Origin: CBFIJI01 sp965662885
GTDB taxonomy: Bacteria > Bacteroidota > Bacteroidia > Flavobacteriales > Flavobacteriaceae
Direction of reading: 5' to 3'
Length of the DNA stretch: 20,587 nucleotides
NCBI GenBank assembly: GCA_965662885.1
Contig: CBFIJI010000027.1
Coordinates: 1 to 20,587 of the forward strand
Positions within the stretch are counted from its first letter, which is position 1, and each line of letters begins with the position of its first letter. Of this stretch, positions 8,520 through 15,564 are shown piece after piece. The position numbers and the translations under genes are program-made. The notes beneath the pieces are model-generated. The model was not told where the DNA came from. It did no database searches and worked only from the letters and a program-made list of their open reading frames with translations.

Positions 8520-8547
8520 AATATTTTTTTAAAATAAAAAAAATATT
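8520..8547. repeat. Perfect AT-only inverted repeat (11-bp arms, 6-nt loop)
   Basis: AATATTTTTTT (8520-8530) and AAAAAAATATT (8537-8547) are perfect complements around the loop AAAATA. The arms contain no G or C, so the RNA hairpin would be weak and chance is a real possibility in such AT-rich DNA. It could act as a weak bidirectional terminator or a bent-DNA site upstream of the octamer at 8575. Confidence 0.4.
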
Positions 8548-8574
8548 CCATCACTAGGTCTTTGGAGGAGAGGG

Positions 8575-8582
8575 TACCTTTG
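8575..8582 (+). promoter_or_regulatory. Orphan -7 promoter element (TACCTTTG)
   Basis: TACCTTTG is an exact match to TAnnTTTG, and TACCTTTGC is close to the commonest flavobacterial form. No protein gene begins downstream for about 390 nt. No TTG lies at the 19-23 nt spacing upstream (a TTTG at 8561-8564 is too close). The element sits in a local G-rich patch unlike its surroundings. Confidence 0.4.
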
Positions 8583-8588
8583 CGGACA

Positions 8589-8803
8589 TGGGAACCGAGG
8601 GGCGTGAAAATTGATACTCATTGTTTCTAGAAGGCAGTTAAATTATTTACATTTTTTTAGAGACTGTTTTATTTTAACCTTTCATTAAGTTTTTTTGGCA
8701 TGCATCTTGCAATTTAGTAGAATAAGAACATCCTGCTGACAAGAGTTTCTTATATTTTATGTTTTTTTCATTTTGATTTAGTTTTAAGTAGGATGTTCTT
8801 TTT
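8589..8803 (+). ncRNA. Hypothetical small RNA between the orphan promoter and a long inverted repeat
   Basis: Transcription from the octamer at 8575 would start near 8589. A 14-bp inverted repeat (8724-8737 with 8787-8800), running directly into TTTTT, could end it, giving an RNA of about 215 nt without a coding frame. The 49-nt AT-rich loop is long for a simple terminator. I recognise no RNA family. This is inference from signals at both ends only. Confidence 0.2.
8724..8803 (+). repeat. 14-bp inverted repeat with 49-nt loop and trailing T-run
   Basis: AAGAACATCCTGCT (8724-8737) pairs with AGTAGGATGTTCTT (8787-8800). Eleven outer base pairs are perfect, then come one G-U pair and two more pairs. 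Five T residues (8799-8803) end the right arm. This is the strongest G/C-containing inverted repeat seen in the window. It may be a terminator, a structured RNA or a relic of a small element; nothing decides between them. Confidence 0.55.
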
Positions 8804-8970
8804 AAATACCCCTTTTTTTAATCGCTTTTCATGTTCCCTATTAAAACTTCGTTGCATAAAAAACGCTCGGTATCCCCTCATCTACCATCTTTATCCTTCC
8901 AATAGTAGTGAATTGGGTATTTCCCCTTTAACTAAAATTTTCAGTTTAAAAATCGAAATTGATTCGTCTA

Positions 8971-9081
8971 ATGATTATTACTTTGGTTGAGGAGGCTTAT
9001 TGGTTGATAAAATGGGCTTCTATTGGGAAACTGCTTCGTCAACTGGATAGAAAAAAGGGTGCTACTAAAAAGAAAATTTAG
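8971..9081 (+). CDS. Possible 36-residue basic small protein
   Basis: An ATG at 8971, the first after an in-frame TAA, opens a 36-codon frame ending in TAG (9079-9081). The predicted peptide begins MIITLVEEAYWLIKWASIG, an amphipathic or hydrophobic helix, and ends in a strongly basic tail (LLRQLDRKKGATKKKI). The composition is protein-like, but there is no homologue I recognise. The same frame, after two stops, continues through the 21-bp repeats as K/R-rich heptads, so this may be what remains of a longer basic protein. It could equally be noncoding. Confidence 0.25.
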   Translation: MIITLVEEAYWLIKWASIGKLLRQLDRKKGATKKKI

Positions 9082-9107
9082 GTAAGATTAAGTGGTAAGA
9101 CTTGAGC

Positions 9108-9191
9108 AAAAAAGACTAAACTGGGTGCAAAAAGGACTAAACTGGGTGCAAAAAGGACTAAATTGGGTACAAAAAGGATTATATCGGTAAA
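9108..9191. repeat. 21-bp tandem repeat, three good copies plus one degenerate, entering the DoxX gene end
   Basis: Units lie at 9108-9128, 9129-9149 and 9150-9170, with consensus A5-GGACTAAACTGGGTGC. Copy 1 has A6-G where copy 2 has A5-GG, and copy 3 differs at two positions. A fourth copy at 9171-9191 matches at about 15 of 21 positions and contains the stop codon (9179-9181) and last codons of the DoxX-like gene. Read on that gene's strand, each unit carries Pro-Ile/Val followed by a stop. No spacers are present, so this is not CRISPR. Confidence 0.85.
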
Positions 9192-9565
9192 ATAAACAGT
9201 CTACTGTAAGCAACAAATAGGGCTAAACATGAAATACCTATGTTTGTGGCAATACGTCGTATATTCTCTTTTCTTTTAACATGAAAAGAAAGAATAAGCA
9301 TCATAATTAAACTGACACCAATGGCTGAAATTGGAGTAAGCCATGAATTGTAATTCAGCAATGAAGGCAACAATAATCCCATTCCAATTAAAATTTTGAA
9401 TACTCCAATTATCTTTAGATAAAAGGGTCGAAATTCTTCAACCCAGTCCATACGACCACCATTTCTTCGTTTGAGCGTAAAAGTATCGAATGAAATCATT
9501 TTAAATGCAGGCACCAAAATTGTTATGGCTAATAAAAATTGAATATTCCAAATAACTATATTCAT
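9179..9565 (-). CDS. DoxX-like (DoxX_2) small membrane protein
   Basis: This 128-residue inner-membrane protein has four hydrophobic segments (about 5-24, 50-68, 74-93 and 104-124). The pattern RPFYLKIIGVFKILIGMGLLLP (45-66) is typical of DoxX-like proteins, in which a conserved helix carries K-x-x-G-x-x-x-x-x-x-G. The family is linked loosely to redox or stress roles and no precise function is assigned. The ATG at 9565 is preceded by an exact -7 octamer 20 nt away. The gene is downstream of, and on the same strand as, a Crp/Fnr regulator with a 76-nt gap, so it may be under that regulator's control. The 3' end runs into the 21-bp tandem repeat, and the last codons appear to be part of the repeat's ancestry. 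Confidence 0.75.
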   Translation of the reverse strand: MNIVIWNIQFLLAITILVPAFKMISFDTFTLKRRNGGRMDWVEEFRPFYLKIIGVFKILIGMGLLLPSLLNYNSWLTPISAIGVSLIMMLILSFHVKRKENIRRIATNIGISCLALFVAYSRLFILPI

Positions 9566-9585
9566 ATCATTAAATAAATATGATA

Positions 9586-9593
9586 CAAATTTA
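9586..9593 (-). promoter_or_regulatory. -7 element upstream of the DoxX-like gene
   Basis: On the minus strand TAAATTTG matches TAnnTTTG exactly and ends 20 nt before the ATG. This suggests that the gene has its own promoter rather than depending only on read-through from the Crp/Fnr gene. A clear TTG -33 element is not seen. Confidence 0.45.
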
Positions 9594-9641
9594 ACACTAG
9601 GGCTAGCTAATAACCCTTAATTTAAGTTAAGAAATGAAATA

Positions 9642-10136
9642 CTACGAATTATAAAGAATTTCTTTTTTGATTTTGCTTAAGGTTTCTGGGGTAAGTCCTA
9701 AATAGGAAGCAATCATTTTTTGAGAAACACGCATGCTAATATTGGGATAGGTTTTAGTGAAGTAGTTATAGCGTTCAATGGCAGGAGCACTCATGAGCAT
9801 GATCACTCTTTTTTGAAGAATATTAATCCGCTTAAAAAGGGAATTGTGTTCATTGGATTTAAAAATTGCGGCTTCTTTGTCAATCACCTTAATGACAGAG
9901 TTTTCCATAGCATCAATAAACAAATCACAAGGTTCATCCAAAGCTACCGTATCCCCAACAATCCAACCTTCCGGACCAAACATAAAAATATGTTCTTTGC
10001 CTTTTTCATCGATTGTATAGCTTCGAAGGAGTCCTTTTTCAACAAAATACACATTTCTGTTGTAAGATCCCTTTTCTTGTAAAATTTTCCCCTTCTTTAT
10101 GGATTCAGACGAGTACTGCTCATTAGAAAAATTCAT
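9642..10136 (-). CDS. Crp/Fnr-family transcription regulator (short N-terminus)
   Basis: This 164-residue regulator has a cyclic-nucleotide-binding-type beta barrel (about 12-95: IKKGKILQEKGSYNRNVYFVEKGLLRSY...DEKGKEHIFMFGPEGWIVGD), a dimerisation helix (100-128) and a C-terminal helix-turn-helix (SQKMIASYLGLTPETLSKIKKE, 138-159) with no wing after it, as in many Bacteroidota members. The phosphate-binding Arg-Ser of true cAMP receptors is absent: the loop reads GDTVALDEPCDLF. The effector is therefore probably not cAMP. Relatives often have about 25 more residues at the N-terminus. Here a TAA lies immediately before the ATG, so the start is fixed and the first helix is missing. Its position upstream of the DoxX-like gene and divergent from the Asp-box protein makes both candidate targets. 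Confidence 0.85.
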   Translation of the reverse strand: MNFSNEQYSSESIKKGKILQEKGSYNRNVYFVEKGLLRSYTIDEKGKEHIFMFGPEGWIVGDTVALDEPCDLFIDAMENSVIKVIDKEAAIFKSNEHNSLFKRINILQKRVIMLMSAPAIERYNYFTKTYPNISMRVSQKMIASYLGLTPETLSKIKKEILYNS

Positions 10137-10226
10137 TTAAATTAAGCTTCTTTTTTGAATAATTTTTTATTCCCTTTTTTTAAAAAAAATAGTTTAAAAT
10201 AAAAGTCGCTTACCTAATCCTTTAAT

Positions 10227-10261
10227 CAAAGATTCACGATGATTCTTTTAACTATTCAAAA
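10227..10261 (-). promoter_or_regulatory. Candidate promoter of the Crp/Fnr gene
   Basis: On the minus strand TTTTG (10257-10261) is followed 22 nt later by AATCTTTG (10227-10234), a 7-of-8 match to TAnnTTTG. The leader would be about 85 nt. The 305-bp region between the Crp/Fnr gene and the Asp-box gene (10137-10441) must also hold the plus-strand promoter, for which I see no good octamer. Confidence 0.3.
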
Positions 10262-10441
10262 CATAAAAACACTTGCATAATACAGCTAGTTATTCTTATA
10301 TAATTTCTATTACACCAAAATTGGTTTATAAGTTGTTAACGAAGTTAATGTATTTAATTTATTTAAAAAAATAAGCGCTCCACATCTATTCCAATGAAAA
10401 CTAAAAAAAACAGTACTTTTAATAAACATAAATTTGATGAT

Positions 10442-13400
10442 ATGATCTTTAAAAATAAGCTCTTAGCCGTATTTTTTTGTTGGTGTTCTATCTTTTCTAT
10501 GAGTGCACAAAAGAAAAAAGTTCAAAAAGAAAAAAAATCTGTTTACAAAACCGAACTATACAGTGCCTTAGAATACCGCTTAATTGGTCCTTTTAGAGGA
10601 GGAAGAGCCGGAACAGTTGCTGGAGTGATTAATGATCGAAACACCTACTATATGGGAACAGCAGGGGGTGGCGTTTGGAAAACTGAGGATGCGGGGAATA
10701 CTTGGAAATCAATTAGCGATGGTTTCTTTGGAGGAAGTATTGGTGCTGTAGCGGTAAGCACTTCAGACCCCAACGTGGTTTATGTTGGAGAAGGAGAACA
10801 AACCCTTCGAGGGAATGTTTCCTCAGGAAAAGGCGTGTGGAAAAGTACCGATGCCGGTGAAACATGGACCTACCTTGGACTTCCCCAATCCGAACATATT
10901 TCTAGAATTAGAATCCACCCTCAAAATCCAGACATTGTTTATGTTGGTGTGATTGGGAACCTATGGAAGCCCAATAAAGAGCGGGGGTTATACAAGTCGA
11001 TGGACGGCGGTAAAAGTTGGTCAAAGATTCTTTATGTTTCCGACAAAGCGGGAATTGGAGACCTGATTCTTGATCCCAATAACCCTCGAATACTTTATGC
11101 CGCAACTTGGCAAATGAAACGCAATGGTTATCGAATGGATAGCGGAGGGCCAGATAGTAAACTCTTTAGAAGCTTTGATAGTGGGGCAACTTGGGAGGAT
11201 ATTTCTGAATTCAATGGATTGCCTGGATTCCCTTGGGGAATTGTAGGGATAGCGATCTCACCTGTGAATTCACAACGTATTTGGATGATGATCGAAGCGA
11301 AGGAAGGCGGTCTATTTCGCTCAGATGATGGTGGGGATAATTGGAAAAAAATCAATTCCAACAGAGCCCTTCGTCAACGGGCTTGGTACTATACCCGAAT
11401 TTATGCAGATACACAGAATGAGGATAAGGTCTATGTTATGAATGTAAGTTATGGGGTTTCTACCGATGGTGGAAACACATTTACTCTTAAAAATGCTCCC
11501 CACGGAGATCATCATGATTTATGGATTGACCCTAATGACAATATGCGAATGGCAATTGCCGATGATGGTGGAGCCCAAATTTCTAATGATGGTGGAGATA
11601 ATTGGACTACTTATTACAATCAGCCTACAGCGCAGTTCTACCGTGTTACCACAGATAATGCCTTTCCTTACCGAATCTATGGTGCTCAACAGGACAATAG
11701 TACTGTTCGAATAAAACACCGTTCCGCTTCGGGTTCTATTACGGAAAGTGATTGGGAAACCACTGCTGGAGGGGAAAGTGCCCACTTGGCTCCTGATCCA
11801 AAAAATAATGATATCGTTTATGGCGGAACCTATAAAGGCTATATGATGCGAAAAGATCATAGCACCGACCAAATGCGATCCGTGAATATCTGGCCAGATA
11901 ACCCTGCCGGTTCCGGAGCAGAAGTCATGAAATATCGTTTTAATTGGAATTTTCCTATCCTTTTTAGTCCAAACGACCCAAATAAGCTTTATGCTGGATC
12001 TAATTTTTTACATCTTTCTACCAATGGTGGTCAATCTTGGGAAACCATTTCTGGGGATTTGACACGAAATTTACCCGAGACTATAGCATCTTCTGGCGGC
12101 CCTATTACTCAAGACAATACAGGTGCTGAATTCTATGCCAATATTTTTGCAATTGCAGAGTCAAGCCTTGAGGAGGGTGTTATTTGGACTGGAAGTGATG
12201 ATGGTCTGATCCATGTAACCAAAGATGGAGGGAAGACTTGGGAAAATGTAACCCCTAATGCAAAACTTTCCCCAAAACTGAATATGATTAACAGTATTGA
12301 CCCTAGCCCTTTCCAAAAAGGAAAAGCATATGTGGCAGCAACCGCTTATAAATTTGGTGACTATACGCCATATCTCTACAAAACAGAAGATTATGGGAAA
12401 ACATGGAGTTTGATTACTCAGGGAATTAAAACAACTGATTATACCCGAGTAGTCCGTGCTGATAAAAAGCGAGAAGGACTGCTTTATAGTGGTACCGAAT
12501 GGGGAATGTATATCAGTTTTGACGATGGTGATCACTGGGAATCCTTTCAATTAAACTTACCCATCACTGCAATTCGTGACCTACATGTCAAAGACAATGA
12601 TTTGATTGTAGCCACGCACGGTAGAAGTTTTTGGATTATTGATGACTTAACACCTTTGCATCAATTAAATAGAAGCATGAACGAAAGAGATGCGGTGTTA
12701 TTTCAACCCGAAGACTCTTATAGAATGGCGCAATCTGGAAGACGAAGAGGAACCAATGCTTTGTTACAGGGGACGAATCACCCTAACGGTGCAGTAATCA
12801 ATTACTATCTCAAAGATTATCGCCCTTCCGATACACTAAAAATTGAAATCACCTCACAGCAAGGAGACTTAATTCAGGTATTTACCAATAATAAAGAACG
12901 CCTAGCTAAAATCAACGCTACTGACGGTACAAACAAAAACAATTCGGATGCCTACGCCTTAAGCGCTGCAAATTTAAAATCAATCCAACCACAATCGGGT
13001 GGGAATCGTTTGATTTGGGACCTCCGCTATCCTGGTTTTGTATCTTTTGATGGAATGGTTTTATATTCTTCTCCAAATACTGGACCCAAAGCAACGCCTG
13101 GTTTGTATTCGGTTCGTATGACTTATAATGATAAAGTGATGACCCAAGAATTTAAAATTGTCAAAGATCCACGGGTAACCAATACTCAAGCAGATTATGA
13201 GAAACAACTTGCTTTTTTGCTTGAAGTCCGCGATGAAGTAAGTAAAGCCAATCAAGCAATTATTGATATTCGAAAGGTTAAAAAAGAGTTGGAATATGTA
13301 CAGTCAAAGGTGGACGATAAGTCCACTATTGCAGCGGTTATTTTAAGTTTTAGAGAAGCCTTGACTGTGATCGAAAATACAATTCACATGACTAAAAATC

Positions 13401-13636
13401 AAAGCCGCCAAGATCCACTAAATTTTGGGATACGCATCAATAATCGCTTAGCGTTTTTATTGGCAGACTCACAACGAGGCGACTATCCACCCACAGATCA
13501 GGCTTTGGCTTTCTTTAAAGAAATTAAAATGGAATTGGAGGCAGAGCTAACAAAATTAGAAACACTAAAGGCAGCCAACTTATCTAAAATTAACGAAATG
13601 ATCCAAGAAGCAGCACTTCCCTTTCTCACATTTTAA
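10442..13636 (+). CDS. Secreted sortilin/VPS10-like Asp-box propeller protein
   Basis: This exported protein is about 1064 residues. From the ATG at 10442 it opens with a Sec signal (MIFKNKLLAVFFCWCSIFSMSAQ, cleavage expected near residue 22-23). An upstream in-frame ATG (10394) would add a 16-residue charged extension before the signal, which is less likely. Eleven Asp boxes of the S/T-x-D-x-G-x-T-W type are seen, at about residues 80, 134, 185, 243, 293, 339, 380, 525, 592, 647 and 691, building one or two beta-propellers. HGDHHDLW (354-361) and THGRSFWIIDDL (725-736) are typical of this group. A beta-sandwich region follows, with RLIWDLRYPG and ATPGLYSVRMTYN, then a helical C-terminus. These proteins are often labelled glycosyl hydrolase, but no catalytic residues can be named. 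There is no T9SS tail. The gene is single and converges with the SDR gene, with 3 nt between stops. Confidence 0.88.
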   Translation: MIFKNKLLAVFFCWCSIFSMSAQKKKVQKEKKSVYKTELYSALEYRLIGPFRGGRAGTVAGVINDRNTYYMGTAGGGVWKTEDAGNTWKSISDGFFGGSIGAVAVSTSDPNVVYVGEGEQTLRGNVSSGKGVWKSTDAGETWTYLGLPQSEHISRIRIHPQNPDIVYVGVIGNLWKPNKERGLYKSMDGGKSWSKILYVSDKAGIGDLILDPNNPRILYAATWQMKRNGYRMDSGGPDSKLFRSFDSGATWEDISEFNGLPGFPWGIVGIAISPVNSQRIWMMIEAKEGGLFRSDDGGDNWKKINSNRALRQRAWYYTRIYADTQNEDKVYVMNVSYGVSTDGGNTFTLKNAPHGDHHDLWIDPNDNMRMAIADDGGAQISNDGGDNWTTYYNQPTAQFYRVTTDNAFPYRIYGAQQDNSTVRIKHRSASGSITESDWETTAGGESAHLAPDPKNNDIVYGGTYKGYMMRKDHSTDQMRSVNIWPDNPAGSGAEVMKYRFNWNFPILFSPNDPNKLYAGSNFLHLSTNGGQSWETISGDLTRNLPETIASSGGPITQDNTGAEFYANIFAIAESSLEEGVIWTGSDDGLIHVTKDGGKTWENVTPNAKLSPKLNMINSIDPSPFQKGKAYVAATAYKFGDYTPYLYKTEDYGKTWSLITQGIKTTDYTRVVRADKKREGLLYSGTEWGMYISFDDGDHWESFQLNLPITAIRDLHVKDNDLIVATHGRSFWIIDDLTPLHQLNRSMNERDAVLFQPEDSYRMAQSGRRRGTNALLQGTNHPNGAVINYYLKDYRPSDTLKIEITSQQGDLIQVFTNNKERLAKINATDGTNKNNSDAYALSAANLKSIQPQSGGNRLIWDLRYPGFVSFDGMVLYSSPNTGPKATPGLYSVRMTYNDKVMTQEFKIVKDPRVTNTQADYEKQLAFLLEVRDEVSKANQAIIDIRKVKKELEYVQSKVDDKSTIAAVILSFREALTVIENTIHMTKNQSRQDPLNFGIRINNRLAFLLADSQRGDYPPTDQALAFFKEIKMELEAELTKLETLKAANLSKINEMIQEAALPFLTF

Positions 13637-13639
13637 ATT

Positions 13640-14425
13640 CTATAGCGAACGGGATAAACCCCCATCGATAGGAATGTTGGTGCCATTGATGTAGCCTGCT
13701 TGTGGTGACGCTAGAAAAGCGACTAAACAGCCGTATTCAGCAGGGTCACCAATACGTTTGACAGGGACTTGTTGATTCATATGTTCCCGAACCTTTTCAG
13801 GTGGGATATTTAAGGTTTTGGCCTTTTGTGCGTTAATATCTGCTAAGCGTTCCGTATCAAAATAGCCCGTCAAAATACTATTGACAGTAATACCATTTGG
13901 GGCTACCCCTGAAGCAAGTGTTTTCGCCCAGGTCACCACTGATGCGCGAATACTGTTTGACAGCGCCAAAAAGGCTAAAGGCTCTTTAACCGAAACAGAG
14001 GAAACATTAATAACCCTCCCCCATTGTTGCTGTTGCATCCCCTCCAGCACCTGATGGGTTGTCCAAACCACACATTTAAACAAAAGATTAAATGCCTTTT
14101 GGTAATCGTCAATATTAAGGTCAAGAACCTCTGCGGCAGGAGGGCCTTGTGTATTGTTGACTAAAATATCAATAGGGTGTTTTTCAATATGAGGTGCAAC
14201 AATTGCTTTAAACTGATCAAAGTCATTAAAATCAACCACTAAAAAATGATGCTGCTGGCCTTGTGAAGTATCTAGTGCGGCAACAACTTCCTCCAATAAT
14301 GATTGGGTTCGTGCCATAAGAGTTACGGAAGCTCCAGAAGCTGCTAATTGGGTGGCAATAGCACGTCCAATGCCTCTACTACTTCCGCCAACCAAGGCTG
14401 TTTTACCTGTTAAATCTATTTTCAT
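13640..14425 (-). CDS. SDR-family protein lacking the canonical catalytic Tyr/Lys
   Basis: This 261-residue Rossmann-fold protein of the short-chain dehydrogenase/reductase superfamily has a nucleotide-binding glycine motif G-G-S-S-R-G-I-G (13-20) and NNTQG at 90-94 in place of NNAG. SSVS (142-145) holds the usual Ser. At the YxxxK position the sequence reads S156-N-S-I-R160, so both catalytic Tyr and Lys are replaced. The C-terminus PVKRIGDPAEYGCLVAFLAS...GYINGTNIPIDGGLS is standard. This fits the FabG-like subgroup described as lacking a perfect catalytic tetrad (BKR_like SDR_like). Activity and substrate are therefore uncertain. The gene follows the cupin gene by 3 nt in one operon. The ATG start is fixed by the N-terminal beta strand. 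Confidence 0.88.
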   Translation of the reverse strand: MKIDLTGKTALVGGSSRGIGRAIATQLAASGASVTLMARTQSLLEEVVAALDTSQGQQHHFLVVDFNDFDQFKAIVAPHIEKHPIDILVNNTQGPPAAEVLDLNIDDYQKAFNLLFKCVVWTTHQVLEGMQQQQWGRVINVSSVSVKEPLAFLALSNSIRASVVTWAKTLASGVAPNGITVNSILTGYFDTERLADINAQKAKTLNIPPEKVREHMNQQVPVKRIGDPAEYGCLVAFLASPQAGYINGTNIPIDGGLSRSL

Positions 14426-14428
14426 ATA

Positions 14429-14737
14429 CTAATATTCTGTGCGTGCTGGTGAAAAAATATCCATCATTTGACAATCGGTGAGTGCACGACCACGATGGGG
14501 ACTATTGGAGGGAATTACCACAACAGCTCCAGAATTATAAACATTGGTCATCCCATTAAGGGTAAACTCAAACTTCCCACTAACCACATGTAAAATTTGT
14601 TCATGAACATGTTGATGCTCTGGAACTTCAGCATCTTTTTTGACGGTCCAAAAAACCCAACTTAATTGTTCGCCGTGTACGACTTTTCCATGAAATCCTG
14701 GAAGGATTTCCTTGGAAGCTATGTCTTCTAAGTTCAT
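14429..14737 (-). CDS. Single-domain cupin protein
   Basis: This 102-residue small beta-barrel protein carries both cupin motifs: PEHQHVHEQILHVVSGKFEF (39-58), giving His41, His43 and Glu46 or Gln47 as metal ligands, and SGAVVVIPSNSPH (69-81), giving His81. Such cupins bind a divalent metal and act as small dioxygenases, isomerases or ligand sensors; the role here is unknown. The frame continues upstream to a TTG at 14765-14767 (10 extra residues), but the ATG at 14735-14737 gives the usual cupin N-terminus and is preferred. It is the first gene of an operon with the SDR 3 nt downstream, so the pair probably act on the same metabolite. A perfect palindrome lies about 40 nt upstream. Confidence 0.85.
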   Translation of the reverse strand: MNLEDIASKEILPGFHGKVVHGEQLSWVFWTVKKDAEVPEHQHVHEQILHVVSGKFEFTLNGMTNVYNSGAVVVIPSNSPHRGRALTDCQMMDIFSPARTEY

Positions 14738-14777
14738 GGTTTTGTATTTTAATTCGAAATTATACAAAATAAGCGAG

Positions 14778-14791
14778 ATTGTAATTACAAT
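14778..14791. promoter_or_regulatory. Perfect 14-bp palindrome, candidate operator of the cupin-SDR operon
   Basis: ATTGTAATTACAAT is fully self-complementary and lies 40 nt upstream of the cupin ATG. On the minus strand its TTG precedes TAATTTCG (14754-14761), a 7-of-8 match to the -7 consensus, by about 25 nt. A bound dimeric regulator would thus cover the -33 region. No regulator gene is adjacent. Confidence 0.45.
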
Positions 14792-15137
14792 TGGATTATT
14801 GTTATTAGAGAAATTCTTGGGGTTTTAGTATTTATAGTCTATTTATTAAATTATTGTGAGCTTTAACCAACAGATCACAATCCTTTTTAAAATTCTTTCT
14901 TTTTGATCTTTTTGCCAACTATAATTGAGTATATCGTCTAATGTTTTTAAAAAAGTATCTCAATCCTACTGAGTTTTTATCTAAAAATAATATCGAACTT
15001 AAAATTTATTTATTCTCATTAAGAAGATGAGCGTTTTATTTTATTCTCGTTAAAAAATCTGTATAAAAATAAAGAAGCAGAAATGTAGATATTAAAATTC
15101 TTATCTTTATGATCATAAACCATTTATCAATTCTATC
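14792..15137. other. AT-rich divergent intergenic region
   Basis: No coding frame is seen. TTATTCTCATTAA and TTATTCTCGTTAA recur about 40 bp apart (near 15010-15054) as a 13-bp direct repeat with one mismatch, a possible protein-binding pair. TATCTTTA at 15102-15109, a 7-of-8 match to TAnnTTTG lying 28 nt before the next ATG, is the likely -7 element of the gene at 15138. Confidence 0.4.
15102..15109 (+). promoter_or_regulatory. Candidate -7 element for the gene at 15138
   Basis: TATCTTTA differs from TAnnTTTG only in the last base and lies 28 nt before the ATG. No TTG is present at the expected upstream distance. Confidence 0.35.
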
Positions 15138-15560
15138 ATGTTAATCAAAGTAATTATTACACTAATAGCGGTCTTGATAACCTTTTATGGTCTTTTAAAA
15201 AAGAATCGGGTTTACTTTAATGTTGGATATTTTGTTACTGGAATCATTATAACTATCGATCAATTGGTGCTGTTCTTTCAAAATTCAGCGACCATACATA
15301 TGGCCGTTGCCGCATTGTGGAGCATTCAAACATTGCTTGCTATTCCCAATAAAGTTCCCTATGATGGGAGTAAACTTGCAAAATCAGCAGCAATTAAAAT
15401 TTTTGCTGCCTATTCCATCATCAATGGTTTCGGTGTTTACTATGTTCTTGCCGTTGATTATATTCCCAATGAAGCCATGTATTCACATTTGTTATTTGCA
15501 CTCCTTCCTTTGTTTTCTTCTTATTTGATCTTGTCAAATAAAATTAAAATCACCCAATAA
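15138..15560 (+). CDS. Uncharacterised multi-pass membrane protein, paralogue of the protein at 16418
   Basis: This 140-residue protein has four to five predicted membrane helices (about 3-20, 27-47, 53-70, 86-105 and 114-133). I do not recognise a named family. The best anchor is its similarity to the product at 16418-16858: both share a G-x-F segment after a basic K-K-x-R turn, an I-H-M-A/S-V/L-A motif at the start of helix 3 (here 53-58), and I/F-P-N/D-K after that helix (here 69-72), in the same order and spacing. A DUF6090-like gene lies between the two. The ATG follows a -7-like octamer. It could be an accessory channel, an immunity-like protein or a sensor; nothing in the sequence decides this. 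Confidence 0.7.
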   Translation: MLIKVIITLIAVLITFYGLLKKNRVYFNVGYFVTGIIITIDQLVLFFQNSATIHMAVAALWSIQTLLAIPNKVPYDGSKLAKSAAIKIFAAYSIINGFGVYYVLAVDYIPNEAMYSHLLFALLPLFSSYLILSNKIKITQ

Positions 15561-15564
15561 AAGC

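Larger units (their letters stand above)
8318..8970. other. Gene-poor AT-rich gap with several signals
   Basis: No convincing protein-coding frame is seen in these ~650 nt. Notable content, listed separately, is an AT-only hairpin (8520-8547), an exact TAnnTTTG octamer (8575-8582) inside a G-rich stretch (8555-8608), and a 14-bp inverted repeat followed by a T-run (8724-8803). The apt promoter should lie at 8318-8400 on the minus strand, but no clear octamer was found there. Confidence 0.6.

Noticed and set aside
8724..8800. Invertible promoter or integron attC site
   Set aside because: The 49-nt spacer is too short for known Bacteroidota invertible promoters, and the arm ends lack the RYYYAAC/GTTRRRY boxes of attC. 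No recombinase gene is nearby.
8793..8990. 65-codon plus-strand ORF
   Set aside because: It begins inside the right arm of the inverted repeat. Its composition (clusters of Phe, Ser, Tyr, Ile) follows the AT-rich DNA rather than a protein pattern, and no motif or neighbour supports it.
9108..9191. CRISPR-like array
   Set aside because: The 21-bp units are directly adjacent with no spacers, and no cas genes are present.
11519..11872. 117-codon ORF antisense to the Asp-box protein
   Set aside because: It lies wholly opposite a strongly supported coding frame; its repeated Ile/Ser/Thr composition is the mirror of Asp-box codons.
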